The notes beneath the pieces are model-generated. The model was not told where the DNA came from. It ran no database searches and was given only the letters and a program-made list of their open reading frames with translations. Of a stretch of DNA of 64,000 nt, positions 22,848-33,923 are shown piece by piece (positions within the stretch are counted from its first letter, which is position 1; every line of letters begins with the position of its first letter). Position numbers and translations under genes: made by a program. This DNA is from Nageia nagi (lineage: Eukaryota; Pinophyta). The stretch lies in NCBI GenBank assembly GCA_050084985.1, contig JBITNC010000001.1:178064001-178128000 (forward strand), written 5' to 3'.

Positions 22848-23570
22848 ATTCTTATGTTGAATTCATGTTTATTATGAAAACTTCACACTTAGAAGGATTT
22901 TATGTTGTATAGTGTTGATTTTGTTGTACACCTTCATGGTAAGTTCACTCTGCATGAGAAAATTATTGTACAATATTTTGAGCAAATGATTGGCCATCCT
23001 ATCATTATTCAATTATCCATACGTGAGGAACTTGTATGCATCTTTTGGCACTATTCACTTATCCATGTTTGAGGAACTCTTATGTGCATTTTGTTATGCT
23101 CTATTTTGTAATGATAATCAACATATATTTTGTATATAGTAGGTGACTATAAGTATTGGCTTGGCATCTTCATGATGACTTATAAAGCATCATTGATCAA
23201 TATATGATGGAATTGTTTGATTCATCTATCTTTGTTGATATTAATGTGTTGCATCTAACTAATCTTGCTTTTTGATATGTTTATAATTATAGGTTTCTTT
23301 TGAGATTCCAAGTTACTTCAAGTGTGTAAGCTCATGAAGGCTCATCATGCCAACTTCCAGTTGGATGAATACTTTATGTATATTGAAACCAGTTATGGTT
23401 TATGATTATATTGTAAACCATTTATTATAATGGTAAAGTGGTGAGTTTCAAACTAAGATCTTGCTTACTTCACAAAGATGTAAAGTTTTCATCTTCGATT
23501 GTATCTGTATGGAAGAGAACTCTTTTACTCTCTCTTTCTTCTCTTTTCTTCACTCTATCCCAATATTGCA
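22848..23570 (+). other. Element B 3' untranslated stretch
   Basis: About 720 bp between pol and the polypurine tract, homologous to 2050-2785 in A and 25760-26478 in D. It contains three spaced copies of a 'CATG-TGAGGAACTT' phrase (22960-23080). No coding potential seen. Confidence 0.75.
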
Positions 23571-23581
23571 TTAAGGGGGAG

Positions 23582-24081
23582 TGTTGAAATGTATAATGCA
23601 TTATTTTAAGGTTTTGTAATGTTCTTTTTTGTATATTCACTAATACTTAATGGTATCACTAGATATCTTAAGTATATAAGTGAATATGATAATGTAACTT
23701 GTCCTACACTCCATATCATGAGCATGCCCTTTAAGTAAAATGGAGTAGCATGTCATGCCTTTGTACAATGGTTAAAAGGGTGATCCAAAGGGGGATTTTG
23801 GCCTATAAATGGAAGGCCCCTTCTTTGTGATTATACACCAATTTGAAAAGAAAAGTTATGCTCTAGGATTATGATTAGGAGATGAAGTTAGGAGGATTGT
23901 AAGAGAGTTGTCTTTGTGAATGAAATAAGATCTAGTTAGTGGATGTACTCCTAGTTGGCGGAATCACTTTATATATTGAGTCATTTTCTGAGAGTGTTCA
24001 TGCTTTAGAATATTGTTGGATGGAAGGGCTTTCATATAATCTTGGATATTTAGGAATTAAGTATATATGCTAGTTCCTTCA
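23582..24081 (+). repeat. Element B 3' LTR
   Basis: 500-bp LTR preceded directly by the polypurine tract TTAAGGGGGAG (23571-23581) and followed by AGTTT. Confidence 0.95.
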
Positions 24082-24086
24082 AGTTT

Positions 24087-25240
24087 CTCATTAATGTTGT
24101 GAATTAAATAGGTAAACTCTTGTTGATTTCCTTGATCTACATCCATCATGGAAAGAATTGAAGGAATTAGAATTGTTATTTTCTGCCTAAGGTTTAATGT
24201 TTGTGCTAAGGTTAGAATCAACATTCATGTGAGCATTCATACTAGCATCTAGAAGGATAAATGGGCAAACATTTGGCATATGCATAGACCTATTTATGAA
24301 GAATACAAAATTCATATTGCTAGGTGTGAGAGTCATATCATTAGGAGGTATGTTCTCCTTGTACCTGTTACAATGCTATACTTACATTGCTTTACCACCT
24401 CTTTTGTCTTCAAGTACATCAAATGCATAAGCTTTTTTCTCAACTGACAATTCACTAAGAAGCTTGATGAACCTATGCTTATTTTCCTTAGAACTCATAA
24501 CCTTCTTGAATACCTTATCATCACTCAATCAAGCAATGATCTTTTCTTTGATTGTAATAGGAGGTTAATTTAGCAGGTTTTGATATCCAGTATCATCTAA
24601 ATGAACCCTCTAGTTTACTATCTTTGCTAAACTATCAGAGTTGTCTGCAAAACTCTCCTTATCTGAAGCACTAGCATCTATGGTTATCTATCCCTATACA
24701 TCGATAAATGGTAATTTGATGTGAATTATCTCACTTCTCTATTGAACGACCTTAGGTTTACTAATTCTTCTTCTTTTTGGAGTTTTCTTAGCTATGAGGT
24801 TAGTATTAAGATATGCAGTTTCATTACTAGTAACAAAAAATGCTTTAGGAATATAATGTGTAAACAAAACCCTTAATAAGTTTGACATTGCAATAGAATT
24901 GTAGGTTCAAAAGCAACTTTCATAAATGAGTAGGAACCAATATGTTGATATGTGTTTTGGTACACCTAAGGTTTTATCCTAAATGAACTAAATACACATA
25001 AAAATTTAAGTATGATTTATCTAAGTTAATTAATTAAAATAAATATATATGAATACAAAAATATTATCATGTAGTAATAAAATAAGAAATTACATTTATG
25101 TCAAGATGTAAAATAAGATACACACACAAAAGAGAAAGGAATAAAGTGTAAGATAAATACATGTGTGTTCCTATCAGTGTCGTAGTCGAGAATATGATAG
25201 ATGAACTTATCAAAGAGTAGTGACCTTGTTGTACAAATCC
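24087..25240 (-). pseudogene. Element G: upstream part of the decayed gag-type frame
   Basis: On the minus strand 24087-24840 reads as a long, lightly interrupted frame: KTPKRRRISKPK near 24760, then DKVFKKVMSSKENKHRFIK near 24500 and IPSILSMMDVDQG near 24180, with about ten stops in 250 codons, most explainable by C-to-T change. It leads in phase into 9877. 24840-25240 is AT-rich and probably untranslated leader. I recognise no named domain in this part; its link with gag comes from the shared frame with 1-1540. Confidence 0.55.
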
Positions 25241-25741
25241 TAAAGGGATTGAACTATAACTAATACAATCCTAAACTACCAAGATCACATGAAAGCTCAT
25301 TCAAAACATCAATAGTCATGGATGGACAATCTCACAAAGGGACTCAAGATATAAAGTGGTTCCTCCAACTAGGAATACATCCACTAACTAGATCTTACTT
25401 CATTCACAAAGATAACTCTCTTATAATCCTCCTAACTTCATCTCTTAAACCCTATCCTAGAGTATAACTTTACTTCACAAATTGGTGAGTGATCACAAAA
25501 AGGGGGACTACTATTTATAGGCCAAAATCCTCTTTTAGATCAACTTTTTAACTATTGTACAAAGGTATGACATGCTACTCCTTTTTACCCTAAGGGCATG
25601 CTCATGAGATGGAGTGTAGGACAAGTTACATTATCATATTCACTTAAATAGTTAAGGTATTTAGTGATACCATTAAGTATTAGTGAATTTACAAATAGGA
25701 TTATTACAAAACCTTACAAGAATGAATTATAAATTCTAAAA
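25241..25741 (-). repeat. Element D 3' LTR
   Basis: About 501 bp; both terminal dinucleotides have mutated (TG/CA reads TA/AA on the plus strand). It abuts the polypurine tract CTCCCCCTTAA (plus strand). Confidence 0.88.
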
Positions 25742-26478
25742 CTCCCCCTTAATGCAATATTGGGATAAAGTGATGAAGAGAAAAAAAAGAGAAAGTAAGA
25801 GAGTTCTCCTCCATACAGATACAATTGAAGATGAGAACTTTTTACATCTTTGTAAAGTAAGCAAGATCTTAGTTTGAGACTTACTACTTTACCAATTGAA
25901 CAAATGGTTTGTAATACAATCATTAACCATAATCGATTTCAATGTACATAGAGTAGTCATCCAATCTAGAAGTCATGATGAGTCTCCATGAGCCTGAACA
26001 CATGAAGTAAGTAACCTGCAATCTTTAAAGAAACTTGCAAGTTATAAGTAGCTCAAATAGCAAGATTAGTTAGATGCAACTTATTCATATCAACAGGATT
26101 AGATGAATCAAATAATGCCATCATAAATTGATATATGGTGCACTATAAGTCATCATGAAGATGTTAATTCAATAATTATAGTCACCTATTGTATACAAAA
26201 TATGTGTTGATTTTCATTACCAAATAGAGCAAAATAAAAGGCACATTTGAGTTCCTCACTCATGGATAACTGAATAGTGCCAAAAGACACATACAAGTTC
26301 TTCACATATGGATAATTGAATAGTGCTAGATTGGCCAATTATTTGCTCAAAAAATTATACAAGTTCCTCACACAGAGTGAACTTACCATGAAGATGTATA
26401 ACAAAAAATAAGACAATACACCATAAAATCCTCCTAAGGGTGAAGTTGTCATCACAAACATGAATTCAACACAAGAAT

Positions 26479-29400
26479 TCATACTTCACTCCCTCCTTAA
26501 GGGCAACTTCACCAACCCAATAGCATCCTTAAGCTTACTAAAATGAGTTTTAGAAAGGGGCTTAGTGAACAAATTAGCAGAGTTCAAGGTTGATGGAAAA
26601 TACTCTAGGTGTATGATGCCATTAAGAACCTTTTCCTTGATGAAATGGGCCTAGATTTTGATATGTTTTATTCTTTGATAGAACATAAGATTTTTAGCCA
26701 AAGAAATAGTCGATTGATTATTTGAACAAATCAGAGATGGTTCTATTTGCTCACACCCAATTTATTTTAAAATATGCCTAAGTTAAATAGCTTCCTTAGC
26801 TGCAACAATCATGGCTCAGTATTTGACTTCTATGATGGAAAACAAAAATAGGTTACTTATTGGAAGCCTAAGAGATAGCACCTAAACCAATGCTAAAGAC
26901 ATATGTGGAGGTTGATTTCCTATCATCTCTATCTCCCCCATAGTTAGGATCTAAGAACCCTAAGAGAAAAAAAAATGGCAACTTGGAATACTTGAGAGCA
27001 AGATCCTTTATCCCTATAACATACCTCAAGATTTTCTTAATAGCATTAAGGTGCTTAACATATGGTTTTTGCATGAATTAAGCCATCATATTCACTACAA
27101 AGGTAATATCTAACCTAAAAATAGTCAATTAAAGAATATTGGTAATTAATTACCTATAAGTTGTAGCATCTACCAACTGAGAGTTGAAACTAAGGAAAAT
27201 AGATATTCTAAGAGTGATTGGGATCACAACATGTCTACATTCCTCCATTCTAAACTTTTACAAGATGTATAATATATACTTGATTGACTAAGATAAGTAC
27301 AATCCTTGTATTGATACACTTGCATTCCAAGGTAGTAGTGCAAGAGACCAATATCAATCATTTCAAATGTCACTTTGTGTTTGGATATGCATTATTGAAT
27401 AATTTTATCATTATTCCTAGTTATCAAAATATTATCCACATAAAAGAGAATCAAGACCACATATTTTCCCTAATTGAGCACATATAGATCAGAGTCAAAA
27501 AAGTACTTAAAGAATTCAATATTTGTAAAGTACCCTAAAATCTTCTTGTACTAGGATTTAGGTGCTTACTTAAGTCCATACAATGACTTTTTTAGCTTGC
27601 ACACAAATGAATCTTTTTCTTCCATAATAAACCCTTTTGGTTGATTCATGTAGATTTCCACATCTAAGTCACCATTGAGAAATGCACTTTTAACATCAAA
27701 TTGAAAAACTTTCCATCCTTAAGTTGCTAAAAGAGCAAGGATAATTCTGACAGTAGGCATCTTTACCATGAGAGCAAAGGTTTCTTCATAATCAACACCA
27801 TATTTTTGAGCAAAACCTTTGGCTACTAGCCTTGCCTTGTATTTCTCAATATCCTCAATTGAATTGAACTTGACCTTATAGATGCATTTATTTCCAATCA
27901 TATTATTCTCATTGAGATAAGGGAACAAGTCCCAAGTTTTATTTTTTATAAGCATCTCGTACTCCACTTTCATGGCTTCCATTTATCACTCATGCTTCAA
28001 AGCTTCTTTGAATGATAAGGGCTCATTCTTATTATCAATTTTGGCAAATAAGAATTTGTTCAAGGTCATGGTCCTAGTTATCCTTTGTGTTGAAGAATTT
28101 TTCTCTTAGGGTGACTTATCTACATCAATATCCAATTAGCTAGATGCAACTAACAATTCATCTAAATCATCAACATCCTCATTAGAAATAGATTCTTCAA
28201 GAAGTTCATTGAACTTTACATCCCTTGAGATGAACACTACTATGTAGGATGGAGAATAGAGCCTGTAACCTTTGTGCTAGTTATCATAACCCATAAAGAT
28301 ACATTTTTTAGCTCTTTTGTCTAATTTTTTCTTGTTCTCATAAATAATGTAGGAGAATGCTTCACAACCAAACACCATAAGGTTAGAAATGTTAGGTATT
28401 CCTAACCATGCCTAAAAAGGAGTTTTACTTTGAATAACTTTTATGGGAAACCTATTCAAGGTGTAAATAGTAGTGCTCATAGCTTCACCCCATAAGAAAC
28501 TAGGAAGATTACCCAACATGCATCTAACCATCTTCATAATTATCTTATTTTTCCTTTTAGCAATATCATTTTGCTAAGGAATGTAAGGAATCTTAAACTG
28601 CCTTTTGATTCCATACTTAGAATAAAAAATATTAAACTCATTGCTAATATATTCTCCTCCATTATCTAATTTCAACATCTTAATTTTAAGGTTAGTTTGA
28701 TTTTCAACTAAGGCCTTAAAAATCTTAAAACTTTTAAAGGTTTGATCCTTGTGCTCAAGTAGATAGGCAAAGGTCATCCTACTGAAGTCATTGATGAAGG
28801 TCAAGACATAAGATGCTCCTTCAAGTGACTTAGATTAAAATGGACCATCAAATCTAAATGCACAAGTTGAATAGGTTGAGATGCCCTTGTTACCTTATCT
28901 TTTTCAAACCTTTATCTATATATCTTACTGAGGATGCACTTCTCATACAAACAAATTGAAGTTGAAATTGAAGGCAAACCTTTCATAATTTCTTGGTCTT
29001 TCATGACTTTAATACTCTTATGGGTAAGGTACCCTAAATAATGGTGCCAAAGATTACCTTTAGAGCACACACTTGTAGCAAGACATATCTTCATTGGAAT
29101 TTGATCCACTATATAAATATCATCTTTCACTAATCATTTAACTAACATGGAAAGTCCCTTCTTAATGCACCAAAAGTGTGAGTCAAACTCAAATGAATAC
29201 CCTTTTTTTTGCAACTTGAATCATAGAGAAAAGGTTCATCCTAAGCTTAGGAACATAGAGAACATTTTCAAGAACCTTCTTATTAATCAACACACTCCCA
29301 ATTATTTGGACTTCAAGGATAGAATTATCACCTATCATAGCTGCATCTTTTCTATACTTATGAAAATTTTCAAACTTGTCATTTTCAAAGCATAGGTAAT

Positions 29401-30417
29401 TAGTGCAACCAGAGTCAATAATCTAATCAGTCAAAAAAAAGTGAGTCATAGAGTAGATTTCGGTAGCAAGTATAGGTTTTAAATTCTTCTTCTCATTAAA
29501 GTTATTTCCATTTCCATTACCCTTGTTCTTTTTTTCTCTTTTCTTTTTGTAGCAATCAAATTCTTTGTGACTATGGATGCCATAAAAGTTACAATTTCCA
29601 TCGAATTTTGCCTTGAAATTTTGTTTGCTTACCTTGCCTTTTTCATTTCTTTGCTTGAAGTAGTAGTAGTAGTTATTGTTGTTGTTTCCCCTTTTCTCAA
29701 ACCTTTTGGAGGAAGAAGGATAAGATTTCTTATGATGATTTAACTTCTTCTTGAAAAGAGTTTTAGTTTCTCATAGAGCAACATTATTATCCTTTGAAGA
29801 AGAGATCAACATCTTTTTGTTAAAAGTTTCCTCATGTTTCAGAAGGATCTTAGAAAGGTTATCAAGGGAGAATACTTATTCTTCATCATCAAGCCTATTT
29901 TAATTATAGTCACAAAGTTACTAAACTTTGAAGAATGATGAAGACCATGAACTCATCATTGATCCAATTGCACCCACAAGCAACAAGTTAGGTCATAAGA
30001 TCAATGATTTTGTTCAAGTAGATGGTAATATTTTCATCTTCTCTTTGATGAGATTTAAGCAACTTTTGAAGAATAATGAACCTTATTGAAAACTTATATC
30101 CAAGGTAAATTTTTTTAAGCTTATCCCAAACTTATTTTACTTATGTTGAAGATAAAATCATATGGAGCACATCATCTAACACTGCATGAAAAAATCATAA
30201 GGAGCACATCATCTAACACTACATGAAAAATAATAGAGGTTGCCAATTCATTATTTGTGTTGTATGACTCAAGTGCCTTCTCATTTGTAGGAGCAATAAT
30301 GTTCTCATTAACTATTTGCCAAAGCTTTCTTACCTACAATTTAGCTATCATTCAAGGTTCCTAAATACCAAAGTTGGAATCGTCAAGAATATGCTTGGGT
30401 AAGAAGGTGTCTCCCAT
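26479..30417 (-). pseudogene. Element D gag-pol, heavily broken
   Basis: Start at ATG 30415-30417 (MGDTFLPKHI-like context), end at TGA 26479-26481. Recognisable on the minus strand: gag (about 29900-30417) with the same frame offset near 30070 as A and B; zinc knuckle CNFYGIHSHKEFDC near 29590, which keeps the last Cys but has lost the second; GAG-pre-integrase (28912-29130); integrase (28574-28804, LDNGGEYISNEF); RT N-terminal part (27719-27982, [30 protein letters not shown]); RNase H (about 26500-27070, GGDRDDRKSTSTYVF). Many stops. Confidence 0.9.
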
Positions 30418-30649
30418 TTACTACACAAGAATGTGAAAGCATTAACCTTTATAATAATGAGGTTTAGAACAACATTTTAATCATCCATAAATGTTTAGAT
30501 TTAAATAAGTAAATCAATCATACATGTTAAATTTAATAAAAGGACATGCTTAATTATTAAACAAAGTTCACATGAGCAAATATTTATTATAGAAACTCAT
30601 AAACAACCCATGTACCTAATACTTTTGTCATCACCAAGAACCGTAAATG

Positions 30650-31245
30650 TAGAGTGATATTGTTGAGGCTTATTTTCTTATCTAAAATTAGGCCTTCAAT
30701 TGGATGCCCACAAGATGGACCCCAAGTACTACCAATCCTCAACCAGTTTACCTTGGGTAGTAATATACTCTTACAAGGAGTACTTACTATTTTCCAAGGT
30801 TGTTACATATGTTGGATCAACCAAATTATTAATCTTGATTAGGTTTCAAGTTATTCTGTTAGGATATCAGGATAATCCCTAAATAGACATGTGGACATGT
30901 GGTATCACTACACACATGCCTGTCTACCTATTGGAGTTATATCTAGACCACCAGAGGACTTAAGGGCAATTGAGAAGTATAAACTTTTCACCATTTGGAG
31001 TGTTAGACTAAAGGCTCCAATTCGCCCATCCTCACCTCATGGCTTCCTAAATAAGTTATGTTGCAGAATGTATGTGTGGATGTGTTCATTTTAGGAGGAT
31101 GCACATTTTAATGTTTGTGATTTTTGCAGAAATAAAGCAAAGTTGTGAAACATAAAGTAAGGTGCATACAAAAAAGGAACATTATCCATCAATAACTTTG
31201 AAACTTAAGATTTCAATGGGTTTTGTTTATTAACCCCTAAAGAAC
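30650..31245 (-). repeat. Element D copy of the conserved leader block
   Basis: Aligns in element orientation with the A, B and E blocks. The short frame beginning MNTSTHTF is present here but ends early. Confidence 0.8.
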
Positions 31246-32540
31246 ACCTTTACATAAGTCCATAAGTTGCACAAGTGCATTCTTTAACTTAGCATAAGGA
31301 ATGATTACTTAGGAAAGTAATAAACATCCATCACTTTGCATATGGAAAAAAAAATAGAAAGGCATCATATAAATTCCATGCATCATTCCCATAACTTGCA
31401 TAAGTCCATCCATCATTTTGCATAAGGAATTTATTAAGGTAAACACTTAAAAAATCTAGGTAATAGTTATACCATATTTGCATAAGGATCTAAAAATTTA
31501 AGTAAAAAATCATAAAAATTTCCCCCCTTTTACTTAAAATCATGATCCTTTTAAAAAAATAGTATTAGTAAAAATACCTCTTTTACTTAAGTAATGTGAG
31601 AAGGTAACATGATATTTGTATTAAGGCTAAAATACTTTCAAAGTACTAAGGAAAAAAAAAACTTAGTATACTAAAGTGTTAAAACATTCTCTCTCTAACA
31701 CTTTCAACAATTAGTAGAAATCTTTTAGAAAGTACTAAAGTACTATGTTAATCAAATTAAGTGTTTATTTTTAAGACTTAAAAATGCTAGAAAAGCTTAA
31801 AGGATTAGAAATTTAAAAAATTCCTTATTAAAAAACTTGCTACATTTTTCTAAAAAAGAAAAGCCATTTAAGAGGAATGATAAGTTTTTACTCAACCATT
31901 AATGCATATTTGGCCATCAATGCACTCCAAGTTAGATTTCATGATGGGCAGGGTAGAGTGCTTTAAATTTGGAGTATCCTCGATTTAAGTTGATATGAGG
32001 TAGGAGGGGCTCGATTTAAGTTGTTGCATAGAAGGGTTTCAAGGAATACGTTAAGAGGATCAGAGGTAGAGAAGATTGAACTACGATGCAAAAATGTCAA
32101 ATGTAAAGTGGTTAAGTGGGCCAAGTGCAAAAGGAATGAACATCACATAGGTTTAATGGAGATGCTGAGTGCAAAGGGAGTAGCTAAGCGGGCCATGCTC
32201 TAACATTTTTGCACTCTTTGTAGTGTTTCCAGCTGACAATAGGAAAACAAAAAAAATTCTTTTTGATTGTAAAATAAACAATACAAACTTTCCCCCTTTT
32301 GATTTTGTAATTGCAAAAAAATAATTGTATTACTTAAAACAAATGTAATAAATAAAAATTCCCCCTTTTTTTATTGAGAAGAAACTGAAAACAAAGCTTT
32401 TGTTGTATTACACAAATCTTATATACAAACCTCCTCCTTTTTTAAAAGATTGTAGCAATTTGTAACTAATATTGTTTGTAAAAAAAAGGATTAGTATAAG
32501 AAAAAAATTACATCATGTTACAATTTTTGTTAGCCATAAG

Positions 32541-32584
<44 letters not shown>

Positions 32585-32873
32585 TATATGGCAATTTTTG
32601 CAAATAAACAATTGCAACTAACATAGAAAATGTTAGTATAAATAAAAATTGCTTTATATTGCTATTTTTAAAAAATTTGCCAACAAAATGAACTAGCATA
32701 TAACATATATGTTAGTATCATAAATCAATAATCCAACAAATAATCAAGAAGGAAGGAATTTATACCTTCTCTTGATTTTACCTCAACCATGGAATGTAGG
32801 ATGAGGAATGAAGACCTCTGAGATGTTAAATAAGAGCTTCCAAACCAAGGATGTGAAGAGGAACCTCCAAGGT
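31246..32873 (-). other. Element D leader, outer part, with TA microsatellite
   Basis: AT-rich leader. 31890-32220 is more balanced in composition and is not shared with A, B or E, so it may be a captured fragment; no motif recognised. A TA dinucleotide run occupies about 32541-32589. Confidence 0.55.
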
Positions 32874-32885
32874 ACTCTGATACCA
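32874..32885 (-). other. Element D primer-binding site
   Basis: Minus-strand TGGTATCAGAGT, two bases inside the 5' LTR, matches initiator-Met tRNA at 11 of 12 bases. Confidence 0.88.
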
Positions 32886-32887
32886 AA

Positions 32888-33357
32888 TGAAGGGATTGAA
32901 CTATAACTAATACAATCCTAAACTACCAAGATCACATGAAAGCTCACTCAAAACATCAATTACTCATAGATAGATAATCTCATAATGTGACTCAAGATAT
33001 AAAGTGGTTCCTCCAACTAGGAGTACATCCACTAACTAGATCTTACTTCATTCACAAAGATAACTCTTTTACAATCCTTCTAACTTCATCTCCTAAATGC
33101 TATCCTAGAGCATAACTTTGCTTCACAAATTGGTGAGCCAAAATCCCCCTTTGGATCACCCTTTTAACCATTGTACAAAGGCGTAACATGCTACTCCCTT
33201 TTACCCAAGAGGCATGCTCATGACATGGAGTGTAAGATAAGTTACATTATTATATTCACTTAAGCACTTAAGGTATCTAGTGATCCCATTAAGTATTAGT
33301 AAATTTACAAAGAGAATTATTACAAAACCTTATAATAATGCATTATACATTCCAACA
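32888..33357 (-). repeat. Element D 5' LTR
   Basis: 470 bp, about 30 bp shorter than its partner: the part around the TATA box (present at 25520-25535 as plus-strand CTATTTATAGG) is deleted here, next to 33140. Loss of the TATA box would silence this copy. Confidence 0.85.
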
Positions 33358-33362
33358 AACCC

Positions 33363-33871
33363 CAAGGCTAGTTGTAGAAGAAATACCAGCACGGGCACTA
33401 ATCTCTAAGAGCTTAGCGTGGGTGTGAACATTAGCATGGGCATTAATATTATGAAAGATCGAGGTTCACCAACAAGAGTTGATGATAACATATATGACAA
33501 TAAGTTGAAATAAGCATATGATCGTGAAGATGGATGATATATATTTGCTTAAGTGATAACAAGATTCTAATCTCAATAAACAACATTTAGAAACACCTAA
33601 GAGTAGGATATCAACTATCAAGATGTGATCTTGACATGCTTTCCCCATGTTAGAGATACTTACATTTGTATCAAACTTGATATCACCATTAGAACCCTTT
33701 AATATTGCTTGAAGTCATCCACATGTACCTAACATAAAAATAAGAACAAACTTGAGAAATATGTGATAATAAGGATAATATGACTAAAATATGATTAAAT
33801 GTGATTAAGACATATATGTAAAGTTGCACCTAAGTGGGATCATGTTAAGGGGACCACTTTTAGGTGTCAAC
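33363..33871 (-). other. Element G: probable 5' end
   Basis: Continuation of the older sequence split by D. On the minus strand it begins at 33871 with TGTTGACACCTAAAAG, which looks like an LTR start (TGTTG), next to a telomere-like stretch. No partner LTR is in the window, so the LTR call is tentative. Confidence 0.35.
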
Positions 33872-33923
33872 AAAACCCTTAAACCCTAAACCCCTAAAAA
33901 CCTAAAATCCTAAACCCTAAACT
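33872..33923. repeat. Telomere-like AAACCCTAA tract
   Basis: About 50 bp of degenerate CCCTAAA units (ACCCTTAAACCCTAAACCCC and on), the plant telomere motif. Too short and degenerate to be a true telomere. Confidence 0.7.

Larger units (their letters stand above)
9878..24081 (+). mobile_element. Element B: Ty1/copia retrotransposon with two nested insertions
   Basis: Bounded by two 500-bp LTRs (9878-10377, 23582-24081) with a perfect AGTTT duplication at 9873-9877 and 24082-24086. Primer site at 10381-10392, polypurine tract at 23571-23581. The 14.2-kb span includes element C (14808-19431) inside gag and the CACTA-type element P (11807-12920) in the leader; without them B is about 8.5 kb, close to A (8.2 kb) and D (8.1 kb). 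LTRs differ far more from each other than those of A, and the coding region is badly broken, so B is older. Confidence 0.95.
25241..33357 (-). mobile_element. Element D: Ty1/copia retrotransposon, same LTR family as B
   Basis: LTRs at 25241-25741 and 32888-33357, with near-identical flanks AATCC (25236-25240) and AACCC (33358-33362), a 5-bp duplication with one later transition. Primer site at 32874-32885, polypurine tract at 25742-25752. The LTRs are the reverse complement of the B type (TGTTGGAATGTATAATGC start). Coding order as in A. Like A and B it has a long leader (about 2.5 kb). Confidence 0.92.

Noticed and set aside
30654-31094. Plus-strand short open frames in the D leader
   Set aside because: They lie antisense in the conserved leader block and are not kept in the other copies.
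33872-33923. True chromosome end
   Set aside because: Only about 50 bp of degenerate repeat with unrelated DNA on both sides.
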